In this document: positions 34,912-44,200 of the stretch, piece after piece
Position numbering within the stretch: the stretch's first letter is position 1
How the letters are laid out: every line of letters begins with the position of its first letter
Notes under the pieces: model-generated
The model's input: only the letters and a program-made list of their open reading frames with translations
Databases searched by the model: none
Told to the model about the DNA's origin: nothing
Position numbers and translations under genes: made by a program
Source: JAAOZP01 sp038848185
GTDB taxonomy: Archaea; Thermoproteota; EX4484-205; JAAOZP01
Direction of reading: 5' to 3'
Assembly: GCA_038848185.1 (NCBI GenBank)
Contig: JAWCNV010000006.1
Location: forward strand, 1 to 64,000
DNA length: 64,000 nucleotides

Positions 34912-37272
34912 TTATCTTCGCACTTGGATGATTATGCTAGCAGTAGGAACCCCGTCTGTGGCAGCGGTGAGAACGATTTCTCCCGGTTCACCGTTGGCAC
35001 GGACAACTACCATTGCACGCCCCTCATGAACTCTACGCTGATTCCCAACATACATTTCTTCAGAAACTGGGTTGCCAGTGCCCACGGCCACTATAGAACC
35101 AACACCATAGGCAGTGAAATAAATATTGTTGGTTGCGTTATGGCAAATATTTCCTGAAGAATCCACCAGCTCCACGGTAACATAAGATAGGTCTCCGAAT
35201 TCTGCCTTTAACACATTGCGGTCAGGTTTCAGACGAATATTTGCAGGTTTCCCTGCTGTTCTCAACACAGTGCGGGAGGCTTCAACACCCTTCTCGTATC
35301 CGACTGCCACTAGTTCACCAGGCTCGTAGACAATCCTGAAGGAAGCAATATACCGGTTGGGCTTCCCCGCTGGTTTTCGACCTAGTGACCTACCGTTGAG
35401 TAAGAGTTCAACCTCGCTGTTGAGGCTGTATACGTCTACCATTATCGGCTTACCCTCGTAACCCGGCCAAGTCCATGAGGATACCACATCAGGCCAGCCC
35501 CAGAGTGAGATATGAGGTTTCTTATTGTAATTCTCTGGTTTATGAACCGCGATATATGGGGCTTTAGATATCCCCCAAACGCAGTCACGGTAGTATGATT
35601 GAGGCCTTTTGAAGCCACAAATATCAATGTCTCCGCAGAATGCTTGGTGCCAAGGATATGATCCTAGAAATGGAAACTCGCCTTCTTCATAACTGACCCG
35701 TCCAATACCGGCTTCACCAAGATAGTCTAGAGCAGTCCAGACGAAATCACCGATGACATAGGGTAGTTTTTCAACCGCTTCCCAGTAGTCGTAAACCATC
35801 TGAGGGAAGCTCTCCGTACAGCATATTATACGATTGGGAAAGGTTTTTCCATCGCTATCGTAGCGATGCAGCATATAGTTGTAGCCTACCACATCCAGAG
35901 GCTCTGTGAACTTGGAAGAATGCTCAATCCAGAGTTCGTCAGGAATTCTCCGGTCAGAAGATTCGACCAAAGAGTAGAGAGAAGATTCGGTCAGAGCACT
36001 TGTAATAGCCCTCGTATTATCTAGGCTACGGATAAATTCCGCCAATCTGCGTGAATAAGCATAGCCCTCGGAGAATCCGGTTAATTCCGGGATTTCATTG
36101 CCAATCGACCACATGATGATGCATGGATGATTACGGTCGCGAAGAATCATGGAAGCCAGGTCTCTCTGCCACCACTCCTCGAAATACATACTGTAATCAT
36201 TAGGGTTTTTAGACTCACGCCAGCAATCGAAGATCTCGTCTATTACCAGCATGCCCAGCTTGTCGCAAGCATCTAGAAAAGCCGGGGAGGGCGGGTTGTG
36301 GGCGCACCTTACTGCATTGTAACCATTAGCTTTAAGCAGCTCAACCTTGCGCTCCTCAGCCCGGTCATATGACGCTGCTCCAAGCAGCCCACAGTCATGG
36401 TGTACACATCCTCCCCTAAGCTTAATGGGTACACCGTTCAATTGGAAGCCTTTTTTCACGTCGAAAGATATGGAGCGGATTCCCACATTAGTCTTAGTCC
36501 TGTCAACAACTGTGCCATCCCGTATAACTTCACTTCTCAGAATATAAAGGAACGGATTCTCCAAGGACCAGAGTTTTGGAGAAGACACCTTGAGGCCCTG
36601 AGCAGCCTCAGCTGAACCGCCGGCAGGAGCCTTCAGTTCAACTTCTCCTTTTGCAACTTCTAGACCTGAGGCTGTCAGCAGCGTTGAACGGACAGTGACA
36701 CTGGCTGCTGTGGGACCAGTATTTTCAACAGTGGTCTTAACTGAAACAATAGAGGCGTCGGAGGAAACTTTTGGAGTCGTCACATAAACACCCCAAGGAG
36801 GAATGTAGATTTTCTCGCCGACCAGCAACCATACATGGCGGTAAATACCTGAGCCACTGTACCAACGGGTATTTGGGTGAGCACTATTATTCACAAAGAC
36901 ACGGATTTTATTATCCCGACCATGAAGCAAATAAGGCGTCACATCGCAAAGGAAACTGGTGTAACCATAGGGGTGTCTGGCCACAAGATTGTTGTTGAAA
37001 TGCACCGCAGCATTCATATATACGCCTTCAAACTCGAGAAGGATTTTCTTATCCTTCCAATCCTCAGGGACGAATAGTGTTTTTTCATAAGTCGCCATGC
37101 CTCCTGGAAAAAAGCCGTTAGCAGCACCCGCAGGTGCATTTGGATCACGTTTTTGAATAATGCTGAAATCATGAGGTAAATCCACGATTATTCTTTCAGC
37201 CTGCTTTGCGAACGAGCCTTGGGCTACGCCAAAATTGAAAAACCATTGCCTATCCAGATTATATCGCTTCAT
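34912..37272 (-). CDS. Glycoside hydrolase family 2 (beta-galactosidase or related)
   Basis: 786 residues, no signal peptide, so cytoplasmic. Order: sugar-binding domain, Ig-like domain, TIM barrel, C-terminal Ig-like domains. Acid/base Glu393 (WSIGNEIPE) and nucleophile Glu487 (CCTESFP) are intact, as are RGGCVHHD and RCAHNPPSP. It probably hydrolyses oligosaccharides imported after xylan or galactan breakdown. An AGGAGG ribosome-binding site precedes the ATG, unlike the leaderless neighbours. That site and its strong resemblance to bacterial enzymes suggest transfer. Confidence 0.93.
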   Translation of the reverse strand: MKRYNLDRQWFFNFGVAQGSFAKQAERIIVDLPHDFSIIQKRDPNAPAGAANGFFPGGMATYEKTLFVPEDWKDKKILLEFEGVYMNAAVHFNNNLVARHPYGYTSFLCDVTPYLLHGRDNKIRVFVNNSAHPNTRWYSGSGIYRHVWLLVGEKIYIPPWGVYVTTPKVSSDASIVSVKTTVENTGPTAASVTVRSTLLTASGLEVAKGEVELKAPAGGSAEAAQGLKVSSPKLWSLENPFLYILRSEVIRDGTVVDRTKTNVGIRSISFDVKKGFQLNGVPIKLRGGCVHHDCGLLGAASYDRAEERKVELLKANGYNAVRCAHNPPSPAFLDACDKLGMLVIDEIFDCWRESKNPNDYSMYFEEWWQRDLASMILRDRNHPCIIMWSIGNEIPELTGFSEGYAYSRRLAEFIRSLDNTRAITSALTESSLYSLVESSDRRIPDELWIEHSSKFTEPLDVVGYNYMLHRYDSDGKTFPNRIICCTESFPQMVYDYWEAVEKLPYVIGDFVWTALDYLGEAGIGRVSYEEGEFPFLGSYPWHQAFCGDIDICGFKRPQSYYRDCVWGISKAPYIAVHKPENYNKKPHISLWGWPDVVSSWTWPGYEGKPIMVDVYSLNSEVELLLNGRSLGRKPAGKPNRYIASFRIVYEPGELVAVGYEKGVEASRTVLRTAGKPANIRLKPDRNVLKAEFGDLSYVTVELVDSSGNICHNATNNIYFTAYGVGSIVAVGTGNPVSEEMYVGNQRRVHEGRAMVVVRANGEPGEIVLTAATDGVPTASIIIQVRR

Positions 37273-37623
37273 CAGTTAACAGCCTCCTATTCTGCAAGCC
37301 TTATTTTTATTTTTTACCTAATAAAATTCACCTTGTAGGCTTCCGCTTACCCTTTATAAGGATGTGATAAACCCGGTTTACGCTTATAGGCTTGTACCCT
37401 ACTGAACATAGCTTCCTTGACATACCACGCGCAGCCTTAACATCACCCTGTTGAATCACACATCGCTTACAGCTTAACGACATAATCCGTATATAATTGC
37501 TTACCATTCTTTGGTTATTTTCTTAGCCTGCTTACGATACGTTTGTGGCTTAGACGAAGAAACCCGAAGCAAGATGTATGCCGATAGTAGAGCAGCAGAA
37601 TTTTAAATGATGAGGAACCTGCA
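37273..37623. other. Spacer with a possible small ORF or transposase remnant
   Basis: On the minus strand 37328-37483 is open from ATG for 51 residues, basic, with a CKRC motif near its start. Just upstream on the same strand lies the short run KPQTYRKQAKKITKEW before a stop, which recalls a conserved stretch of IS5-group transposases. Both could be debris of one insertion element between GH2 and GH30. Confidence 0.25.
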
Positions 37624-39012
37624 TCATCCGAATAGGGTTGTTATGCTTTCCGGCGGAACGGCCACATCTAGCAGGTTATTAGATACTGTTATATCGCCAA
37701 TATAAGCACAGTTTTCAGATTTTGATGTACGGTACTGTTTGAATAACAGGGGTGAAACGTTTTTCAGATTTATTTTCATGTTGATAGTATCTTGACTCTC
37801 GTTTATGATAATGATCGTCACATGATTATCAGCCTCATTAAGATATGCAGAGACCAGTATTTTCTGAATATTGGATGCAGCATATATTCTTCTCGATCCT
37901 GGAGTGATGAACCCAGAATATTGTTTTACAGCATAGAATGTCGGATTAACCCTATAGCTATTGTCACTAGGGTTTACGCTAATCAAACCGCCTTTCATGT
38001 ACCAGAATAAGCCCCATACAAAGTATGCAGAGGCGTTTTCAACAGTTAGCACATTATGTATATGGTGAGCTGTAGCAAGCGCCTCCTTAAACGTTCCGAT
38101 ATTAGCGTCTTCCGAACAGCTGTATTCTGTCTGCCATACCGGTCTTTTGAACTGAGCACCGTATCCTGCAATAGTTTCCATCTGAATGGTCTCCTCATCC
38201 GGGTTGAAGAAGCTGACGTCATAAAGATGGTGAGCAAAAACCTCCACGTATTGAGCAGCCTCCGCATCATACATTATAAGAGGTATATATCTTACAGCGC
38301 CGGAGCAACCTGCAGCTTCGGGAACCATTATTTTCGTTGATAAACCCTCAGCCCTAAACTTAGCACCCACGATCTTGATAAGGTCCCTTAGTTGCTCAGG
38401 GGTATATGTACATGTTTCCCACTTATCGGTTGAAAAATCAGGTTCATTCTGCAGGCTTATCCAGCCTATATCTATACCAAAGCGATTTTTATACCCTATT
38501 ATGTAGGCAGCTAGAAACTCTGCGAATTCCTCGTACATTTCAGGAAGAAGATAACCTCCTCCTTTCTCCTCACCCGTGTTCTTCATCCATCTGGGTGGAC
38601 TCCACACAGAAGCCATGAATTTCGTAACCCCCCTTTCCTTAGCTTGTTGTGCATTCCAAATCTGCCTATCACTCGCTATGCTGAAATGGAATGCGTCCCA
38701 ATTAAAGTTATTAGGGTCAGCATCATCGTTAACCCTTTCAACATCAGTCCACACCCTTAACCGGTAGATGCTTATACCAAGGTCGGAGAACAATAGGTCA
38801 AGAACCTTTGTTCTACTAGGCTCTTTCAAGAGCATTACTGATGATTCATAATAAGCTCCGGATCCCCCGAAACCTTCAATCTCTTGATATTTTATCGAGC
38901 CATCAACTGTCACCACATTCTCTTTAGATACTACCCCAGTTCCTAAGAAAAAGATAATTGCAGCAGAGGTTGCTGACAACAGGATTACGATTAAAGATTT
39001 CTTCAAAGCCAT
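37624..39012 (-). CDS. Secreted glycoside hydrolase family 30 (xylanase or glucosylceramidase-like)
   Basis: 462 residues. Signal peptide or anchor at residues 5-28, then a TIM barrel with a side beta domain. Acid/base Glu190 (SLQNEPDF) and nucleophile Glu296 (WQTEYSC) are intact, and the N-terminal EIEGFGGSGAYYE is typical of GH30. Members act on glucuronoxylan, beta-glucosides or beta-1,6-glucan. Divergence from a GH10 xylanase makes xylan the likely target. The promoter region is shared with GH10. Confidence 0.9.
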   Translation of the reverse strand: MALKKSLIVILLSATSAAIIFFLGTGVVSKENVVTVDGSIKYQEIEGFGGSGAYYESSVMLLKEPSRTKVLDLLFSDLGISIYRLRVWTDVERVNDDADPNNFNWDAFHFSIASDRQIWNAQQAKERGVTKFMASVWSPPRWMKNTGEEKGGGYLLPEMYEEFAEFLAAYIIGYKNRFGIDIGWISLQNEPDFSTDKWETCTYTPEQLRDLIKIVGAKFRAEGLSTKIMVPEAAGCSGAVRYIPLIMYDAEAAQYVEVFAHHLYDVSFFNPDEETIQMETIAGYGAQFKRPVWQTEYSCSEDANIGTFKEALATAHHIHNVLTVENASAYFVWGLFWYMKGGLISVNPSDNSYRVNPTFYAVKQYSGFITPGSRRIYAASNIQKILVSAYLNEADNHVTIIIINESQDTINMKINLKNVSPLLFKQYRTSKSENCAYIGDITVSNNLLDVAVPPESITTLFG

Positions 39013-39130
39013 ATTTGTGGTCCTTCTAAGGAAAATAAATCTTTTCTTTTTACTTATTCTTGACTAATACGCTCATTCATAAACACAGAACTTATCATGA
39101 GTGTAACAAGTTTTATTCATCTCGCAGAGA

Positions 39131-39146
39131 ACTTTTATATAAAAGT
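39131..39146 (+). promoter_or_regulatory. Palindromic TATA element before the xylanase
   Basis: ACTTTTATATAAAAGT is a perfect 16-base palindrome holding a TATA box 19 bases before the GH10 start codon. The symmetry could also serve as a regulator site for the divergent GH30 gene. Confidence 0.5.
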
Positions 39147-39164
39147 TTTGGATACTAATGCAGG

Positions 39165-40301
39165 TTGAATAGGAAAATGATAGGTATAGTTGTAGCAACA
39201 TCCATACTAGTGCTTTGCATAGTAGGTTTTGCGGTCTGGCAGAAACCCGGAGAAACAACAGATAATGTTAACCCACAGGACACTATAAACTCCAATGGGG
39301 AAATGCTTGAAAACCATACTCTGCGACAGTTAGCAGATCAGTGTAACATAATGATCGGAACATGTGTAAGCTATAATGCTTTGAAGCGTGACAGTGTTTA
39401 CAGGAATATCCTGGCTCAAGAGTTTAACATAGTTACGCCAGAAAACGAGTTGAAATTTGAACCTGTGCACCCGGCTCCTACACGCTACGTTTTTCAGCAG
39501 GCAGATGAAATCATTTCTTTTGCAGAAGCTAACGGTATGAAAGTTAGGGGTCATACACTTGTCTGGCATAATCAGCTTCCTCAATGGATAACAAAGGGAG
39601 AATATACGAAGGAGGAGTGGGTTGAAATATTGAGGGAACACATACATACGGTTGTCGAAAGATACCGTGGAAGAATATATGCTTGGGATGTTGTGAACGA
39701 GGCTTTTAGCGATGATGGTAAGCTTAGGGAGACTGTTTGGCTAAAAAACATCGGTCCTGAATATATCGAGCTGGCCTTCAGGTGGGCGCATGAAGCTGAT
39801 CCTGATGCACTCTTATTCTATAATGATTATGGCATAGAGGGGGTTAATGAGAAGTCTAACGCTGTCTACAACTTCATCAGGGAGCTTCTGAATAAGGGTG
39901 TTCCAATACACGGCGTAGGTCTTCAGATGCATATTGGTTTGGAGTGGTATCCTGATCCATCGAGCATTGCTGAAAACATTAGGAGGTTCAGGGAACTCGG
40001 CCTCAAGGTTGAAATAACGGAGATGGATGTTAGGATTAAGCTTCCTGCTTCGAATGATGATCTTGCCAGGCAAGCAGAAATATACAAGAATATTTTGAAG
40101 ACGTATCTAGATAGCGATAGCCCGGATGCGTTCATACTGTGGGGTTTTACAGATAAATATTCTTGGGTATCTTACTCCTTCTCCGGATACGGATCAGCCG
40201 TGATCTTCGACGAGTCCTATGAGCCTAAGCCAGCCTACTACGCCTTGAAAGAAGCCATGTGGGAGAAGATTCAATCGGGCAATACGGGTGGAACAGGATA
40301 A
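39165..40301 (+). CDS. Secreted glycoside hydrolase family 10 endo-1,4-beta-xylanase
   Basis: 378 residues, TTG start (ATG at 39177 is the alternative). An N-terminal hydrophobic segment (residues 5-25) exports or anchors it. The GH10 barrel has HTLVWHNQLPQW, acid/base Glu179 (WDVVNEAF) and nucleophile Glu286 (ITEMDVRI), and the LWGFTDKYSW motif near the end. It cuts xylan outside the cell. Works with the GH30 and cytoplasmic GH2 enzymes encoded beside it. Confidence 0.95.
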   Translation: MNRKMIGIVVATSILVLCIVGFAVWQKPGETTDNVNPQDTINSNGEMLENHTLRQLADQCNIMIGTCVSYNALKRDSVYRNILAQEFNIVTPENELKFEPVHPAPTRYVFQQADEIISFAEANGMKVRGHTLVWHNQLPQWITKGEYTKEEWVEILREHIHTVVERYRGRIYAWDVVNEAFSDDGKLRETVWLKNIGPEYIELAFRWAHEADPDALLFYNDYGIEGVNEKSNAVYNFIRELLNKGVPIHGVGLQMHIGLEWYPDPSSIAENIRRFRELGLKVEITEMDVRIKLPASNDDLARQAEIYKNILKTYLDSDSPDAFILWGFTDKYSWVSYSFSGYGSAVIFDESYEPKPAYYALKEAMWEKIQSGNTGGTG

Positions 40302-40432
40302 GACTTATTTAAGCACTTGATAAAGCACGATATTTTTAGAGCCATTTACTGTAGGAGTTAAGTGGACGAACTGTTCTTATTGTGGTTTTTAACCTGTGAT
40401 TAGTATTTTAAGAGAAAAAAAGAAGGGGATTT

Positions 40433-40780
40433 TTAGATTAGCATAAACACTCCAATTCCGATTAGAGCCAGTATTATGCCTATGATTATGAAGATTATTA
40501 CCGCAAGAATAGCTATGGCAAAAGCCTGTATCCATCCGCAGTCAAAGAAGTGCTTTATCAACGCCAGCCAAACTATAAACATAACCAGAGCCGCAACCAA
40601 GCCGCTAAGGAAAACACCAACTATTACACCTAGGACTACTCCGAGAACAACAATCCAGATCGCATCTGTGAATTTAGCCTTGCCTTTGCCTGCGATCAGC
40701 CTTCCAGCAATCCACAATACTGGAGCAACTATTATGACATTTACTATGACCCTTATCAAAAATGCTGTTATATCTATCAT
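40433..40780 (-). CDS. Small four-helix membrane protein
   Basis: 115 residues, almost entirely hydrophobic, with about four transmembrane helices and a Gly/Val/Ile-rich middle. A short basic loop (GKGKAKF) follows the first helix. AGGAGG precedes the ATG. The family is unknown; similar tiny membrane proteins occur in many archaea. It closes the island between the two tRNA genes. Confidence 0.65.
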   Translation of the reverse strand: MIDITAFLIRVIVNVIIVAPVLWIAGRLIAGKGKAKFTDAIWIVVLGVVLGVIVGVFLSGLVAALVMFIVWLALIKHFFDCGWIQAFAIAILAVIIFIIIGIILALIGIGVFMLI

Positions 40781-40980
40781 GTCTTATCCTCCTTTTCACA
40801 ATATTGATATTGTCCGCTAGATTTAAAGTTTTATTAGCCTAAAGCAGCTCCACTAATGGAATCTGCATTTTAATAAGAATTTTTTAAATAAATATTTCAC
40901 GGAGAGACCCCTAAAACATCCTGTCAAAGATAAGAAGATAACACCAATAAACAAAAACATTTTAATGCATACTGAAAATT

Positions 40981-41067
40981 CGTCGAGGGCGGGATTTGAA
41001 CCCGCACGGCCCGTGTGGGCCACGAGCTTAGCAGGCTCGCGCCTTAACCAGGTTTGGCTACCTCGAC
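40981..41067 (-). tRNA. tRNA-Ser (anticodon GCT)
   Basis: Acceptor GTCGAGG/CCTCGAC with discriminator G. The anticodon stem CGAGC/GCTCG has loop CTGCTAA. A long variable arm (GGCCC...GGGCC) marks the class II serine tRNA, and the T arm is GCGGG-TTCAAAT-CCCGC. No CCA. A TATA box (TTTTTATC) lies about 35 bases upstream. Confidence 0.95.
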
Positions 41068-41236
41068 ATGATTCCAACTAGTGTGAGTATACGGCTAGAT
41101 AAAAATTTATCCGTTTGCCGAGCGTTTCAAATTTGAATAAGGATAGAATAGGGAGAAATATCCTTTTAAAATGCTCTTCTTTTTGACATTATGTTCGTTT
41201 AATCCTTTAATACTTAGTAGGTAGTTTGAATCATGT

Positions 41237-44200
41237 ATGGAGAAAAGAAAGGTTGTTAAGAGGGATGGGAGGATTGTTGATTTCGACCCTGTTAGGATTA
41301 GGAATGCTGTTATGAAGGCTATGCTTAGTGTAAAGCAGTATGACGAGGAGACTCTGGAGAAAGTTGTCAGCTACGTTTTAGGCTTTTTAAACGAGAGGTA
41401 TGAGCAGGGTGTGACCCCACATGTTGAGGACATACAGGACTTGGTGGAGTTTACGCTTGTGAAGTTTGACCTCTACGATGTTGCGAAAGCGTATATTCTT
41501 TACAGGAAGGAAAGGGAGAGAATAAGGGAGGAGAAGAAGGCGCTTCTCCAGAAGGATTTCATAGATGAGGTTGACAAGGAGTTTTCAGTCAACGCGATCA
41601 GGCTGATGGCGAGCCGTTACCTGCTTAAGGATGAGGAGGGGAAGCTTGCGGAAACGCCGAAGCAAATGTTTCAACGGGTTGCTATGGCAATTGTGATACC
41701 GGATATACTTCATGACCCAAAGGTATTTCTTAAGGACGGAGGTTTACCAGTTTCCCCACGTGAAGAGTTTAACGCTGAATCTTACGCTAACAGGTTTGGC
41801 CTCGGAAAGAACGGTGACGGCTATACTGTTACTTGGAACAGTCATCATCTGGAGCGTATGAAGACGCTTTACGACGAGCTTAATTCACATGGTGAAATGA
41901 AGGTTTCTTGGAGCGATTTCCTGAGGATGCTGGGTTCAGGAGAATTCGAGAATTACTACAATGATTTCAAAGAGTATTATGATCTCATGGTTTCTAAAAG
42001 GTTCATGCCGAATTCACCGACGTTGTTCAACGCTGGAACAAGGCTCGGCCAACTCTCCGCGTGCTTCGTGCTCGACATAGAGGACAATATTGAGTCAATC
42101 ATGAATGCGGCGACTCAGGCAGCAATTATTTTCAAATCCGGTGGCGGAGTGGGAATAAACTATTCTAAGCTGAGGCCTGCCGGGGACATTGTGTCCAGCA
42201 CTTCAGGAGTGGCAAGCGGCCCAGTCTCCTTCATGAGGATAATAGATACTGTTACTGATGTGGTGAAGCAAGGAGGTAAGAGGAGAGGGGCGAACATGGG
42301 GATTCTCGAGGTTAATCACCCTGATATAGAGACGTTCATAACGGCGAAGTCTGAACGAGGAAGGCTTGAAAACTTCAACATATCTGTAATTGTCGGAGAA
42401 GATTTCTGGGATTACCTTGATAAGGATGCTCCATATCCTCTTGTGAACCCTAGGGACGGAAGAACCTGGAAGACTGTTCAAGCTAAAGAAGTTCTCCGTA
42501 AGATGAGCGAGATGGCTTGGAGGACTGGCGACCCAGGTGTCATATTCCTCGACAACATTAATAGGAGGAACATGCTAGCGAAGCATAAGGGACCCATAAG
42601 ATCAACCAACCCATGCGTCTCCGGTGACACGAGGATTCTTACTCCTGATGGATGGATTAGGGCTGACGAGCTGTTTCATAAGGCTAGGCTTTCTGGTCAA
42701 GTTAAGGCTGTAGCAATCGATGAAGACCTGTTAGGTGATGGAGGTGAGCCACAAGCTTACAGGACGAAGCTAGTAACTATAGAAGGAGAAGAAGTAGTAT
42801 ACAGAACGGTTCATGGAGAGGAATTGAATCTTCCCGTTCCTAGGGAAGCAGAGGCTTGGGTCTGGCATGTGGGTAAGAAGCCGGGTTTAGTGGTGAGGAC
42901 AGAGGAAGGGTATGAATTGACTGTTACTTACGATCACAAGTTACTGACTCAAGAAGGGTGGAAAAAGGCCAAGGATCTTGCACCAGGAGATAAAGTATTG
43001 GCCAGCAGGCTTCATCCATGGTTCCTAGAGTATGTTTACAAGGGGAGCTACAATCTTGATGAGGATGTATCGTTCGTATTAGGGTGGCTTGTTGGAGACG
43101 GCTCATTCAACAAACATTACATTGCTTGGTTTTTCAACGAGGACGATAAAGCAGCCGAGGAATGCATAAGAAGAGGGATAGAGAAGATTGGAGGTAACCC
43201 ATTATCCCACACTTATGTTATAAGTAAGAGCGAGCATAAGATACAGTATAATAAGGACTCCACTGTATACAAGAATATGATGAATCTCATGGGTTCCTTG
43301 ATGGAGAAGAGTAGGAATAGAAGATTTCCAGAGGTCATTTGGAAGCTAAGCCCCAGATCTTTAGCATTCTTTCTCAAGGGGCTCTTTACTGCTGACGGGT
43401 ATGTAGATAACGATAGGGCGGTGAGGCTGACGAGTGCCAGCTTACAAATACTTAAGGAGGCTCAACTACTTCTAACAATCTTTGGCATAGCATCCAGAAT
43501 CTATGAGAGACCATATGAAGGAGAATTCCACTATGTTACCAAGGATGGTGAAGAAAGGAGTTACACGGCTTCTAGTTACTACGAGTTAGTGATAAACGGG
43601 TATAGTAGGAGGATATTTAAAGAACTTATAGGTTTTGAAAATATAAGTAAGCTTGAGAAACTTTCCCTAAAAAAGACTAAAAGAGATTCTTTACTAGTGA
43701 CCGTGTCCTCCCTCGAAGATGTAGGGCGGGTAGATTTTTACGATTTTACAGTTCCAGCTTATCATAAATACATAGGAAACGGTTTTATAAACCACAATTG
43801 CGGTGAGGAACCATTATACCCTTACGAATCCTGTAACCTTGGCTCGATAAACCTGTATGCCTTCGTAAAAAGGAATGGGAAAGAAACCTATTTCGATTGG
43901 GAGGAGTATTGTAACACGATTAGGATTGCCCTGAGGTTTCTGGATAATGTGATAGACGTGAACAGGTTTCCAATACCTGAGATAGAGCGTGAAACTAAAC
44001 AAACTAGAAAGGTGGGCTTAGGAGTCATGGGACTGGCAGACATGCTTTTCGCCCTTAGAATACCCTATAATAGTGAGGAGGGCTTTAAGATGATGAACAT
44101 GGTAGCTGAACACTTAACCTTCTACGCCATCAGAGAGTCCTGCAGGCTTTCTAAGGAGCGGGGCCCATTCCCCCTATACCCTGACTCGTCCTACCCGGAT

